64,000 nt of DNA, taken from positions 293,501-357,500 of the forward strand of contig NZ_AOGW02000009.1 in the NCBI RefSeq assembly GCF_000332495.1, read 5' to 3'. Positions 13,926 to 22,919 of the stretch are shown one piece after another; within the stretch, counting starts at the first letter, position 1, and each line of letters opens with the position of its first letter. This DNA comes from Leptospira terpstrae serovar Hualin str. LT 11-33 = ATCC 700639. Its GTDB lineage: Bacteria > Spirochaetota > Leptospiria > Leptospirales > Leptospiraceae. The translations under genes and the position numbers were made by a program. The notes beneath the pieces were generated by a model that had not been told where the DNA came from, made no database searches, and saw nothing but the letters and a program-made list of their open reading frames with translations.

Positions 13926-13947
13926 CTCCTATCGTCAAACGGAAGTT

Positions 13948-14103
13948 ATGAAAGACAGAATTAAAAATCTAAAATTAAAACTATTGAAACAATATTCCGA
14001 GCTAGATGATTCTCGGTTGGATGATTCAATGTATGCGACAATTAGACAAGGGATGATTTTGGAATTTCTGAAAGAACTAGATGAACTAGTGAAAGTAAAA
14101 TAA
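13948..14103 (+). CDS. Very small helical hypothetical protein, 51 aa
   Basis: An ATG ORF behind GGAAGTT encodes two charged helices (KNLKLKLLKQYSELDDSRLD; MILEFLKELDELVKV) with two tandem stops. It resembles small helical hairpin proteins of phages. Evidence is size, helix pattern and operon position only. Confidence 0.35.
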   Translation: MKDRIKNLKLKLLKQYSELDDSRLDDSMYATIRQGMILEFLKELDELVKVK

Positions 14104-14116
14104 TAGCAGGTATCGT

Positions 14117-14503
14117 TTGGAAATGGAAGCGAACCTGGTTGGTATTGAAGGTGCAAATTTGGGATACTGGGTTCAAAATACAATAACAGTTTTTGTAAAC
14201 GAAGAGATAGAATTCTTCGATCAGAAATTGAAATCGATTCTACTAACAAACGATGAAATCAATGACGAAATTCGTCCTTCTAACATAAGCGAAAGACTCA
14301 AAGGATCTAAAGGGGAATGTATTTGCATTTCCGGCATTTTAAACACTACGGGAAAAGATGACCTTTTTGAACCTTGCTTAAAACTATCCATAGAACTCCA
14401 AACAAAGGTTATTCTATCTTCTTTCGACATGCAGAAAGATACAATTTTTTACTGCCTAATAGACGAAGGTTTAGTTTTGGTGAGGAATGAAACACAGTTT
14501 TAA
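14117..14503 (+). CDS. Hypothetical protein, 128 aa
   Basis: The start is either TTG at 14117 (GCAGG six bases upstream) or ATG two codons later at 14123. The protein is soluble and mixed alpha/beta, with two Cys close together in GECICISG and another in EPCLKLS. No family is recognised. It ends the plus-strand run of the element and converges with the minus-strand gene at 14570. An AAGCGAAA occurs inside it by chance at about 14287. Confidence 0.5.
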   Translation: MEMEANLVGIEGANLGYWVQNTITVFVNEEIEFFDQKLKSILLTNDEINDEIRPSNISERLKGSKGECICISGILNTTGKDDLFEPCLKLSIELQTKVILSSFDMQKDTIFYCLIDEGLVLVRNETQF

Positions 14504-14569
14504 GCATTCCACCTAACGCCTAAATCAAAAAAACGATTTTGTGTAGTACCGGAAAGGCTTTCTGAAACA

Positions 14570-15190
14570 CTATTTTTCCGTAAAGCCCTTCGGGACTCCG
14601 TTATTTCGGATCAAATATTTTTCTATCCTGAATTCATCCATAGCAATTTCCAATAGTTCAGACTCAACAAATCCCCTAGGAAGAGGTTTGGATTCAAATC
14701 TTGATTGTAAAGCATGGCGGTCACTTTCTTCAAAATTTTCAATATGATCTGTAGATACATCCCCCAGAAGAATTCGCAGAGTGTTTAATTCGCTAGAAAT
14801 ATTACCCAAACATTCAAAAATATTAACATCATCCACACACTTAACCGTGAGAGTTTGATTGATATGTGCAAAAATTTCCTTAACAGTCTGTTGCACAGAA
14901 TGCACGTTTCTATAAATCTCTTGAAACTCTGCTCTACTGATCGGGTTTTTAGATTCGGTATATTTTATAAATTCACTAAATGCCTCGTTCAGTGATTCAA
15001 ATTGTTTTGCATTGTCTTCACGTTTTTTGAAGTGATCGTGGAAGTCGTTATATGATTTCAGAGAAACGGTAAGTTCATTTCGTTGGATCAACTCACGTAA
15101 AAAATCCGTCCAGAACAAATCACGCATTACCTGTTTCCGTATCCAACGTCCGAATTTTTTGTCACTCATTGAATCAGTGAAATTTGCCAC
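14570..15190 (-). CDS. Hypothetical protein, 206 aa
   Basis: The frame is open to 15250 (TTG), but a GTG at 15190 has GAGG six bases upstream and is preferred; an ATG follows at 15169. The product is helical and acidic, with an N-terminal basic segment (KKFGRWIRKQVMRDLFW). No membrane span, signal or known motif. It faces away from the ribbon-helix-helix gene at 15423, with the inverted repeat copy and a promoter between them. Confidence 0.5.
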   Translation of the reverse strand: MANFTDSMSDKKFGRWIRKQVMRDLFWTDFLRELIQRNELTVSLKSYNDFHDHFKKREDNAKQFESLNEAFSEFIKYTESKNPISRAEFQEIYRNVHSVQQTVKEIFAHINQTLTVKCVDDVNIFECLGNISSELNTLRILLGDVSTDHIENFEESDRHALQSRFESKPLPRGFVESELLEIAMDEFRIEKYLIRNNGVPKGFTEK

Positions 15191-15281
15191 AAAACACCTC
15201 ACACACGAGAAAATGAATTTTACTCTCTTGGGAAGGAAATAAATACTCAATCCTATTTTTTTTGAATCCGCCGAATTTTAG

Positions 15282-15310
15282 AAAATAGTGTCTCTAGTGT
15301 CTTTGTGTCT
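15282..15310 (-). repeat. Right copy of the 29-bp inverted repeat
   Basis: This stretch, read on the minus strand, matches 684-712 at 28 of 29 bases, with three AGACACT/AGTGTCT heptamers. Here it is intergenic, upstream of both the minus-strand gene at 15190 and the plus-strand gene at 15423. Confidence 0.7.
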
Positions 15311-15356
15311 CTACCATTAAATTGTGAATAATCATGCAAATTTCATACTTTTTTAA

Positions 15357-15384
15357 TTGACATAATCCAGGAAAAATCTAATCT
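15357..15384 (+). promoter_or_regulatory. Sigma-70-like promoter for the ribbon-helix-helix gene
   Basis: TTGACA at 15357-15362 is followed after 16 bases by TAATCT at 15379-15384, about 30 bases before the ATG at 15423. Confidence 0.5.
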
Positions 15385-15422
15385 TTAGGAAGTTATCCAA
15401 CTTTGGAGCTAAGGGGGTGGGG

Positions 15423-15596
15423 ATGTTGGCGATACAAAAAGATGTAAGAACGACTTTTTCTTGTGAGAAAGATTTGATGAATGCTGTAGATCAATTTGCG
15501 GCAAATAATGAAATGGATCGATCAAAAGTAATTCGGTTAGCAATTAAGAAGTTTCTGAATGTTTCGCCGATTGAAAAACGATCGGCAAAGAAATAA
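15423..15596 (+). CDS. Ribbon-helix-helix DNA-binding protein, 57 aa
   Basis: The ORF starts behind AAGGGGGTGGGG. Its sequence has the ribbon-helix-helix pattern: a strand DVRTTFSCEKDL, helix A (MNAVDQFAANNE), the turn MDRSKVI, and helix B (RLAIKKFLNV), as in CopG/Arc-type repressors and plasmid copy-control or antitoxin proteins. It has its own promoter and no partner toxin next to it. It is the last gene that can be tied to the element and may be its repressor or copy-control protein; chromosomal origin is also possible. Confidence 0.65.
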   Translation: MLAIQKDVRTTFSCEKDLMNAVDQFAANNEMDRSKVIRLAIKKFLNVSPIEKRSAKK

Positions 15597-15762
15597 GGAT
15601 CTGTAGATTTGATTTGGGGGCGGATGCCCATGATACTGCACAACTGTGTAGGCAATACATCCCGCCACCCAATAACTTCCCTATACAACATCCTCCAATT
15701 TCTCTCCATCTAAAAAATATATTTGCAAATTTTAATATAAAGAAGTTCATCTTTCTACATTC
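15597..15762. repeat. Intergenic stretch with half copy of dispersed CCCGCCACCCAAT repeat
   Basis: CCCGCCACCCAAT at 15661-15673 and the following bases resemble 62705 onward, and the similarity continues weakly to the AAGTTCATCTTTCT-like end near 15755. The left half of the hairpin found in the other copies is replaced by a different sequence. No gene is seen here. The boundary between the phage-like element and the chromosome probably lies in or near this gap. Confidence 0.5.
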
Positions 15763-16233
15763 ATGAATCAAATTTTCAAAATTCGACTGCTCGAAACCCT
15801 AGATCCAAACTCACAACTTTGTTTGGATCATCTTTGGGAAGAGATCCAAAATCGATATGGATTCCAAGCGCCAAACCCAATGGATTTTCAAGATTTTTTG
15901 CATCCAAGAGGAAAGTTCTTCATCGCAGAACATAATGAAACAAATGAAGTTTTAGGATCAGCAGCCTATACAAAGTTCAACGATTCAAAGTGTGAATTGG
16001 ATGCTGTTTACGTATTTCCCAAGTTTCGAAAAAATAATGTCGCCAAATCTTTGTTAATTGAATTAGAAAAACAAGCCCAAATCGACCATTTCTCATCCAT
16101 GATCCTACGAGCGGGCGCACCACAACCAGAAGCTTTAACTTTATACAAAAACTTTGGATTCAAAGAAATTCCGGCGTTTGGTAAATGGGCATCAGATCCC
16201 ACTGCCATATGTTTTGAGAAACAAATCGTCTGA
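15763..16233 (+). CDS. GNAT-family N-acetyltransferase
   Basis: The 156-residue protein has the GNAT order: an N-terminal strand-helix, KFFIAEHNETNEVLGSAAYTKF (beta 2-3), CELDAVYVFPKFRKNNVAKSLL (beta 4 and the acetyl-CoA pyrophosphate loop, here R-K-N-N-V-A in place of R-x-x-G-x-G/A), and a C-terminal ALTLYKNFGFKEI motif. The substrate cannot be told. The loop lacks both usual Gly residues, as in some AtsE/PhnO-like members. It stands alone, and likely marks the first chromosomal gene. Confidence 0.8.
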   Translation: MNQIFKIRLLETLDPNSQLCLDHLWEEIQNRYGFQAPNPMDFQDFLHPRGKFFIAEHNETNEVLGSAAYTKFNDSKCELDAVYVFPKFRKNNVAKSLLIELEKQAQIDHFSSMILRAGAPQPEALTLYKNFGFKEIPAFGKWASDPTAICFEKQIV

Positions 16234-16458
16234 CTTTTTCTGGCCGCCCGGGCGGGCTACTCCGGAGTCCGCTTTCGCTTCCCCCTGATTTGTCTATCGC
16301 CAAACCAGGGTGCTTTCGGCATCCTTCGTATCCCTGACGGTAGAAATTTCCAACTTTAGTGTGTTAGATTTTCCATTTTTATTAAAAAAAGGGCTGACTG
16401 CCTATTCTTTGTCGGACAAAATCATACTTCTGATTTTTGAGGGGGCAAAAGATTTGTT
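16234..16458. other. Intergenic GC-rich patch, no gene seen
   Basis: Bases 16240-16345 are far more GC-rich than the surroundings and contain GCCGCCCGGGCGGGC (near-palindrome) and CTCCGGAG. It has no open frame with coding character and no clear tRNA or known RNA fold. It may be a dispersed repeat or remnant. The rest is ordinary AT-rich leader of the next gene. Confidence 0.45.
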
Positions 16459-18261
16459 GTGAAAAAGAATCAAAGTGAAAAAAAAGTTCCCCCTAATGCA
16501 ATAAAAAACAAACAAGAACTGATTTTGCGACAGATGGAAACTTTGGCAAAGATTGGTCACTGGGATGTGGACTTTGTAAACCAAACTCTCCATTGGTCGG
16601 AAGGAGTGTTCCATATTTTAGAATTGGATCCTTCTTCCATGCCGATCAATTTAGAAACAGGTTTTCTTTTTGTCCATCCTGATGATCGCGAACGTGCCAT
16701 TGAACATATGAAAGAAGTTCTCGAAACTGGAATTGACTACGATTTAGAATGTAGGCTCATCACCACTTCGGGAAAAATCAAATCCATTCGTTCTCTCGCT
16801 GATGTGATTCGAAATGAAAAAAACGAACCATTACAAATTGTAGGAATCTTTCAAGATATCACCGAACAAAGAGAAGCTTACGAAACTTTAAAACAACAAG
16901 AACTAAGATTAAGTACGATTCTACAATCAGAACCAGAATGTGTGAAAGTAGTTTCTCCAGATGGAATCCTAGTAGAGATGAATCCTGCTGGTCTACAAAT
17001 GATAGAGGCAGACTCTCCAGAGGAAGCGGTTGGACAAAAGGTAGAAAACTTAGTGAACCCGTTGGATTTAAAATATTATCAATCAATTCATAATCGTGCA
17101 CTGCAAGGAATTAAGTCGAGTACAAGGTTTCGTATCATAGGCCTGAAAGGTACTGAAAGATGGATGGAAAGTACAGCAGTTCCTTTGACCAATCAATCGG
17201 GAGAGATCATGTCCGTACTGAGTGTAACTCGTGATATTTCAGACAAAGTAAAATCAGAAGAAAAACTCATTCGTATCAAACGAAACCAAGAAGCACTCAT
17301 CAATGGAACTTCTGATTTGATTTGGTCTTTAGATTCTAAGTTTCGTTTGATTGCCGCTAACAAAGCTTTTTCCGATGTGATGAGTTTTTTACTCGGAACC
17401 GCAGCTAAAGAAGGTGATTCGGTTCTTATCATGAGCCAAGGCGAAGCTTTCTATGAAAAATGGAAGGGGTATTATGAGAGGGGACTATCAGGAGAAAGTT
17501 TCAAAACATACGAAAGATTTATTAGCCCCATCACCCAGCTGGAAGAACACCGTGAGGTATTTTTTAATCCGATCAGAAATGCAGAAAATCAAATCACTGG
17601 CCTTGCTTGTTTTTCTAAAGATATCACTGATTTGATGGCAAAACGAATGGAACTTGTCGCAAGTGAAAAACGTTACCGAGCCCTTGTGGAAAATGGTGTC
17701 GATGTAATTGCCATACTTAGTACCGAAGGTAAAGCCAAGTATGTATCTCCTTCGATTACAAAAGTATTGGGATATTCCGAATTGGATGCAATGCATATGA
17801 ACTTATTTGATTTTTTACATCCAGATGATGTTCCCAAAATTATCAAAAGATTGGAAGAGGTTCGTTCCATTCCTCAAGGGAATTCTTTGCCGAGTCATAA
17901 TTTTAGAATCAAACACCAAAATGGTTCATGGAGGTGGGTGGAGTCTACCATTACCAATCTCATTGAAGACGAAAACATTGGTGGGATCGTTGATAACTTT
18001 CACGATGTGACAGAACGAGTTTTTCAAATTACAGCAATCCAGACCCAAAATGAAAAACTCAAAGCCATCGCTTGGACCCAGTCCCATGTGGTGCGGAATC
18101 CTTTGGCAAAAATCATGGGAATTGTGGATTTGATCAAAACGGGAGCACTTTCACATGAAGAAGAACGCCAAAGTTTGGACCATCTCATCGAATCGGCCAA
18201 AGAATTGGACAGTATCATTCAGGACATTGTACTAAAATCCCAACGAGTCATAGTTCCCTGA
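16459..18261 (+). CDS. Multi-PAS sensor protein with DHp-like end but no kinase ATPase domain
   Basis: The 600-residue cytoplasmic protein has four PAS/PAC units (about residues 20-140, 145-275, 280-400, 405-530; for example FQDITEQRE, VLSVTRDISDK, CFSKDITDL, NFHDVTERV closing each). It ends with a helical pair containing SHVVRNPLAKIMGIVDLI, which resembles the phospho-acceptor helix of histidine kinases with a His in the H-x-x-R-N-P box, then stops after ELDSIIQDIV without an HATPase domain. It may dimerise and signal through a partner. Start is GTG (TTG one codon earlier possible). Confidence 0.8.
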   Translation: MKKNQSEKKVPPNAIKNKQELILRQMETLAKIGHWDVDFVNQTLHWSEGVFHILELDPSSMPINLETGFLFVHPDDRERAIEHMKEVLETGIDYDLECRLITTSGKIKSIRSLADVIRNEKNEPLQIVGIFQDITEQREAYETLKQQELRLSTILQSEPECVKVVSPDGILVEMNPAGLQMIEADSPEEAVGQKVENLVNPLDLKYYQSIHNRALQGIKSSTRFRIIGLKGTERWMESTAVPLTNQSGEIMSVLSVTRDISDKVKSEEKLIRIKRNQEALINGTSDLIWSLDSKFRLIAANKAFSDVMSFLLGTAAKEGDSVLIMSQGEAFYEKWKGYYERGLSGESFKTYERFISPITQLEEHREVFFNPIRNAENQITGLACFSKDITDLMAKRMELVASEKRYRALVENGVDVIAILSTEGKAKYVSPSITKVLGYSELDAMHMNLFDFLHPDDVPKIIKRLEEVRSIPQGNSLPSHNFRIKHQNGSWRWVESTITNLIEDENIGGIVDNFHDVTERVFQITAIQTQNEKLKAIAWTQSHVVRNPLAKIMGIVDLIKTGALSHEEERQSLDHLIESAKELDSIIQDIVLKSQRVIVP

Positions 18262-18326
18262 ATTAATTATTTAAGACCGTTTAATTTATCTTGCTTCTTC
18301 TACTAAATTAGTTCTAATTCGTAGCC

Positions 18327-18914
18327 ATGGTTTTCTCAACTTTCCTTTCAGACTTAATTCTTTCCTTAATTACCTTGGCAATGGCCTATCGATTTGTCGG
18401 GAAGTCATCTATCCCATCTCGTTCAGCATTTTACGGGTTTGCCATCATCGGTATATCCGCTGGACTTGGATCGATACATTTTTTAGGCATCAATACTCTT
18501 GATTCCATCTATCGATTCTTTGTAGGATTGTCTGGATGTGTGGGTGTTCCACTACTCGGTTTAGCATTTTTTCATTTTACCTTTCGATCCCTATCGGAAA
18601 AAACTTTTTTGCTCTTCATTGCAGTCGCATTTCTTCTCTACTTAGTGTTCTCTTATGTTTATCCACTTCCTGTTTACTCGACAGTTGTTGGTGGATTGTC
18701 AATGTTTATCATCCTCATTAGTTCTATAGTTCGTTTCCCTAGAAAATCAAATGCTGCTGTGATGGGAATCATTGGATCAATTTTGTTTATCGTTGCAGGT
18801 CTTGTGATTGGTACTAAAGGATCAACAGGGCCAGTTCTGAACGTTGATATCTTTCATATCTTACTTGCGATTGCTAATTATTGTTTAGCAGAGGGAATTC
18901 GAAAATTAAGCTAG
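18327..18914 (+). CDS. Seven-span integral membrane protein (DUF6962-like)
   Basis: The 195-residue protein is almost entirely hydrophobic, with about six to seven spans separated by short loops; a conserved-looking HF (IHFLG, AFFHFTF) and NYCLAEGIRK end. It resembles the DUF6962 group of uncharacterised membrane proteins by length and span pattern; this is a tentative match. It sits between a PAS sensor and a diguanylate cyclase, in the same direction, so it could share a signalling context. Confidence 0.6.
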   Translation: MVFSTFLSDLILSLITLAMAYRFVGKSSIPSRSAFYGFAIIGISAGLGSIHFLGINTLDSIYRFFVGLSGCVGVPLLGLAFFHFTFRSLSEKTFLLFIAVAFLLYLVFSYVYPLPVYSTVVGGLSMFIILISSIVRFPRKSNAAVMGIIGSILFIVAGLVIGTKGSTGPVLNVDIFHILLAIANYCLAEGIRKLS

Positions 18915-18957
18915 ATCAAATGAGAGGAGTTTCAAAAATATATTTCCAAGGGCATCC

Positions 18958-19968
18958 ATGGAAAACTCCTCTCCTGCTTCTACATTAGAAAAAATACTAA
19001 AACTCCAAACAGAGTTAACAGCCGCTAAACCAGATGTTCCTTATCTTTTAGATCGCATCACTCTCCGAGCCAAAGAAATCACAGACTCAGAGGGTGCTGT
19101 ATTTGAACTTGTGGAAGGAGATGATTTAGTTTACCGTGCTGCTAGTGGAAGTGCAGAAAAACAAATTGGACTCAGAATCCCTAACAAAGGGAGTTTTTCT
19201 GGTCTGTCTCTTCAATTAAAACAAACTTTATATTGTATCGATTCCGAAGTTGATGATCGTGTCAACCGAGAAGCTTGTCGCGTCGTTGGCCTTCGTTCCA
19301 TGATTGTATTGCCATTATATTTTGATTCAGAAGTTATCGGGGTATTGAAAGTCCATAGTTCTAAAGTTGGGTTCTATTCACCTAACGATACCTATGTGTT
19401 GAATATGTTGTCAGGAACTATTGCTGCCATTTTACATAACGCTTACCGATGGGCAGAAAGAGAAAAAAGCCTGCAAACAATGGCTTATCTTGCAAGTCAT
19501 GACGCTCTGACTGGAGTTTATAATCGTTCGGCATTTTATGACTTTTTAAGGAGAGGACTTTCTCGAACTCAAAAAGAAGGTGATGCTTTGACCGTTGCAT
19601 TGTTCGATTTAGATGGTTTAAAAGTAGTTAATGATAGTTATGGACATGCTGCCGGTGATTTTTATTTATCTCGGTTTGCGAGTCGGTTTAACCATTTGAT
19701 CCAAAACCAAGACGTATTTGCAAGACTTGGTGGTGATGAATTTGGACTCATTATGATTCATAATGAATCTAACGAATCAGTTTTAGCTCTCCTCAATAGT
19801 ATTGTCAATATGGTGGAAGGAGAAATTCAATTCGAGTCCACCAAACTTAATATAAAAACCAGTGTAGGTGTTGCTTTTTATCCTGTGGATGGTTTAGAAC
19901 CTGAAACTTTAATGGCCATCGCAGATGGAAGATTGTATGAAAACAAACGATCTCGAAAAAAAGTATAA
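18958..19968 (+). CDS. GAF-GGDEF diguanylate cyclase
   Basis: Residues 20-160 form a GAF domain (AVFELVEGDDLVYRAASG ... SMIVLPLYFDSEVIGVLKVHS) and residues 175-335 a GGDEF domain. The active-site loop ARLGGDEFGLI is intact and the metal Asp in LFDLDGLKVVNDSYGH is present, so it should make cyclic di-GMP from two GTP. The position of the inhibitory RxxD site, five residues before GGDEF, reads QNQD, so product inhibition through that site is probably absent. It starts 40 bases after the membrane-protein gene. Confidence 0.9.
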   Translation: MENSSPASTLEKILKLQTELTAAKPDVPYLLDRITLRAKEITDSEGAVFELVEGDDLVYRAASGSAEKQIGLRIPNKGSFSGLSLQLKQTLYCIDSEVDDRVNREACRVVGLRSMIVLPLYFDSEVIGVLKVHSSKVGFYSPNDTYVLNMLSGTIAAILHNAYRWAEREKSLQTMAYLASHDALTGVYNRSAFYDFLRRGLSRTQKEGDALTVALFDLDGLKVVNDSYGHAAGDFYLSRFASRFNHLIQNQDVFARLGGDEFGLIMIHNESNESVLALLNSIVNMVEGEIQFESTKLNIKTSVGVAFYPVDGLEPETLMAIADGRLYENKRSRKKV

Positions 19969-20026
19969 AACCTTTTCATTTGAAATTATTTCTCTCTATT
20001 TAAGTTTCTTTGTCTAATAAAGACAA

Positions 20027-21271
20027 ATGATCTCCAATTCCCCATTATTCACTTCTTATACCCTTCCTAACGGAGCCACTTTACCCAATCGTTTAGTAAA
20101 AGCGGCGATGGAAGAAAATCTTTCCAATACAAATTTAGAACCAGACAACGCTCTTTGGAATTTATATGAATCCTGGGCACGAGGTGGAGTTGGGACTATG
20201 ATAACAGGGAATGTAATGGTCGATCACAGAGCAATGACTGGGCCCGGTGGAGTGGTTTTGGAGGAAGGTACTCCTCTTGACGGATTTCGTATATGGTCAT
20301 CAAAAGCAAAAGTTGCCGGAGGAAAGATCATTATGCAAATCAATCATCCTGGCAGACAAATATTAGCAAAGTTAGGTGGTGAGGTTTGGGCACCATCTGC
20401 GGTACCAGTAGATATTGGGAACTTATCGAAACTATTAGGAAACCCCAAAGCCATGACAGAAAAAGAAATTTTAGAAACAATCCAACGATTTGCAAAAACT
20501 TCCCATTTGGCTATGGAATCTGGTTTTGATGGTGTAGAAATTCATGCGGCTCATGGATATCTGATCAGTCAGTTTTTATCTCCTATTGCCAATCGGAGAG
20601 ATGATATTTGGGGTGGGAGTTTAGAAAATAGATCGAGGTTTTTGTTAGAAGTAATTCGTGCGGTCCGTAAAGCAGTAAAACCTGGTTTTATAGTCGCGGT
20701 AAAATTGAACTCAGCTGATTTTCAAAAAGGTGGTTTTCAATTTCAAGATGCCAAAGAAGTAATAGCCAAAATACAAACATTAGGTGTCGATTTTATTGAA
20801 TTGTCAGGTGGTAATTATGAGGCTCCCGCTATGCAGGGAGAATCTCGGGATGGTTCTACATTAGCAAGAGAAGCATACTTTTTAGATTTTGCCAGTGAAG
20901 TGGCAAAGACGGCAACAGTGCCAATCCTTGTCACAGGAGGGATTCGAAGAAAACAAATTGCAGAATCTGTTTTGGATTCAGGGGTTCCCTTGGTTGGCAT
21001 CGCAACCGCACTCGCACTCAATCCAAACCTTCCCAATGATTGGAAAGAAAATAAAGAAATGTATCATTCCTTACCTAATCCTGATTGGAAATCTAAAACT
21101 TTAAAGGGTTTGGCAAATATGGCTATGGTTCGTTACCAATTGAATCGTTTGTCCCAAAACAAACTTCCCACGGTAAATGTTTCTCCAATTTTAAGACTCC
21201 TTATGGACCAATTTCGGCTTTCGAAACTGACGAAACGATACCGAAGGTGGATTCACAACATTCCTAATTGA
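20027..21271 (+). CDS. NADH:flavin oxidoreductase, Old Yellow Enzyme family
   Basis: The 414-residue TIM-barrel enzyme shows OYE features: LPNRLVKAAM near the N-terminus (FMN-binding region), MQINHPGRQ, GFDGVEIHAAHGYLISQFLSP with the substrate-binding His-Ala-Ala-His, RRDDIWGGSLENRSRF, and VTGGIRRK (phosphate-binding). Such enzymes reduce activated C=C bonds, nitro groups or fatty-acid-derived enals with NAD(P)H. It is a single-domain form without the Fe-S/FAD part of the 2,4-dienoyl-CoA reductase type. Single gene between two convergent units. Confidence 0.9.
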   Translation: MISNSPLFTSYTLPNGATLPNRLVKAAMEENLSNTNLEPDNALWNLYESWARGGVGTMITGNVMVDHRAMTGPGGVVLEEGTPLDGFRIWSSKAKVAGGKIIMQINHPGRQILAKLGGEVWAPSAVPVDIGNLSKLLGNPKAMTEKEILETIQRFAKTSHLAMESGFDGVEIHAAHGYLISQFLSPIANRRDDIWGGSLENRSRFLLEVIRAVRKAVKPGFIVAVKLNSADFQKGGFQFQDAKEVIAKIQTLGVDFIELSGGNYEAPAMQGESRDGSTLAREAYFLDFASEVAKTATVPILVTGGIRRKQIAESVLDSGVPLVGIATALALNPNLPNDWKENKEMYHSLPNPDWKSKTLKGLANMAMVRYQLNRLSQNKLPTVNVSPILRLLMDQFRLSKLTKRYRRWIHNIPN

Positions 21272-21328
21272 GAAAGTTTGTTTCGTTTAAAAAGATACTG
21301 CAGACCTACATTGCCTGCAATTTTTCCT

Positions 21329-22375
21329 TTACGAAAGTTTTGTTTTTTCTTTATAGAATTTGTTCCTAAATCCAATCGCAAATTTAACAAGTAAGATGAG
21401 GGCCGGTACTTCAATGAGTGGACCAATCACTCCTACAAAGGCAACTCCACTTTGGATCCCAAATATACCGATGGCAACGGCAATCGCCAATTCAAAGTTA
21501 TTTCCTGTAGCAGTGAAACTAACAGCCGCATTTTTCGAATAGTCCACACCTAATTTGTATCCAATCCAAAGGCTTACAAAAAACATAATTCCAAAATATA
21601 AAAGTAGGGGGATCGCAACACGGATCACATCATCCGTTAATTCTAAAATCATTCCACCTTTCAAACTAAACATTACAATAATGGTAAATAGAAGTGAAGA
21701 AAGTGTTAAGGGTGAAATCTTGGGAAGGAATTTCTTTTCATAATACTCTTTGCCACCAAATTTTTCAAATCCATACCGAGAAATAAAACCTAGAAAAAAC
21801 GGGATTCCTAAATATATTCCCACAGTTTCTGCAATATCAACAATCTGAATCGAAATTTCTGTTCCAACCAAACCAAAATAAGGCGGCAGAACAGTTATGA
21901 ATAAATAGGCATAAAAACTATAAAAGAAAACTTGAAAAATACTATTAAGTGCTACAAGTGCTGCCCCATATTCCCTGTCTCCATTTGCCAAATCATTCCA
22001 AACAATCACCATGGCAATGCATCGTGCAAGACCAATGAGGATCAGTCCAGTCCTGTATTCTGGTTCGTTTGTAAGAAATGTGATCGCCAAGAGAAACATA
22101 AGAACCGGGCCAACGATCCAATTGAGAACTAAGGATAAAGTGAGTAACTTCCCATCTTTAAAAACCTTCGCCAATTCTTTATACTTCACTTTGGCCAGCG
22201 GGGGATACATCATTAGTATCAATCCAATGGCCAAGGGGATATTGGTGGTTCTAATAGAAAGAGAAGAAAATTGGGTTACTGCAGAGGGAAAATTTTTTCC
22301 AATCAACAACCCAATGGCCATAGCTCCAAAGATCCAAAGTGTTAAAAATCTATCTAAAAAAGAGAGTTTTTTCAT
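21329..22375 (-). CDS. acr3: ACR3-family arsenite efflux transporter
   Basis: A 348-residue, ten-span membrane protein with the Acr3 signature [16 protein letters not shown], which carries the essential Cys of TM4, and [14 protein letters not shown] in TM9. It exports arsenite (As(III)), and some members antimonite, using the proton motive force. It is the last gene of the arsR-arsC-DUF6428-acr3 operon; its ATG follows the stop of the upstream gene with no gap, so translation is probably coupled. Confidence 0.93.
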   Translation of the reverse strand: MKKLSFLDRFLTLWIFGAMAIGLLIGKNFPSAVTQFSSLSIRTTNIPLAIGLILMMYPPLAKVKYKELAKVFKDGKLLTLSLVLNWIVGPVLMFLLAITFLTNEPEYRTGLILIGLARCIAMVIVWNDLANGDREYGAALVALNSIFQVFFYSFYAYLFITVLPPYFGLVGTEISIQIVDIAETVGIYLGIPFFLGFISRYGFEKFGGKEYYEKKFLPKISPLTLSSLLFTIIVMFSLKGGMILELTDDVIRVAIPLLLYFGIMFFVSLWIGYKLGVDYSKNAAVSFTATGNNFELAIAVAIGIFGIQSGVAFVGVIGPLIEVPALILLVKFAIGFRNKFYKEKTKLS

Positions 22376-22909
22376 CTAACAACAACCTACTTTTTCACCT
22401 ATGTCTTCTGTTTTTGGTGAACAGCAAGCAGAACTTGATTTCTCTAATTTTGGAAAACTTACTACATCCTTTGGTAAACCGCAACTTGCGGATGCTTTGC
22501 ATTCCGTTTTTCCATCTTTTAAGTGGATCAATAGAGAATTTCCGATTGGTTGCATCTCCGAAACAAAGTATTGTCTCATCGCTGTTGCATCATTTCCAAA
22601 TTCAATGCGTAAGGTGGCTTCTTCTGGTATATTCATTGAAGTTGTCACTTTTTTTAGAATGGAATTTACTTTGTTAAGTGTCATTGATTCGGTATCTTTT
22701 TCTATCTTTGGCTCTAACACTTGTAAAATGATTTCAGACCAAGAATCAGTTTTCCCACCACAATCTACAGATTGGATAGTTGCTAGTTTGAATTCGGTAA
22801 TATGATAGTTGGGAAATATGGTTTGGTTTTTGCCATATTCAAATTTTAAGTGAAATTTTGGATATAAATCCAAATTAGTTTTAAAGTCATTCCAAGTAAG
22901 CGTTTTCAT
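22376..22909 (-). CDS. DUF6428-like protein of arsenic operon with Cys-rich tail
   Basis: The 177-residue soluble protein contains NYHITEFKLATIQSVDCGGKTDSW, matching the HxTE...DCGG pattern I associate with DUF6428 proteins found in ars operons. The C-terminal 45 residues are rich in Cys (KASASCGLP, SSACCSPK, KVGCC), which could bind As(III) or another soft metal. It lies between arsC and acr3. A role as arsenite chaperone or sensor is inference. Confidence 0.65.
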   Translation of the reverse strand: MKTLTWNDFKTNLDLYPKFHLKFEYGKNQTIFPNYHITEFKLATIQSVDCGGKTDSWSEIILQVLEPKIEKDTESMTLNKVNSILKKVTTSMNIPEEATLRIEFGNDATAMRQYFVSEMQPIGNSLLIHLKDGKTECKASASCGLPKDVVSFPKLEKSSSACCSPKTEDIGEKVGCC

Positions 22910-22919
22910 TTTTTCTCTC

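Noticed and set aside
14287..14295. AAGCGAAAG in the gene at 14117
   Set aside because: Internal to a coding region, no start codon after it.
684..15310. Inverted repeats as transposon termini
   Set aside because: The left copy is inside a gene that continues beyond it, no target duplication or transposase was seen.
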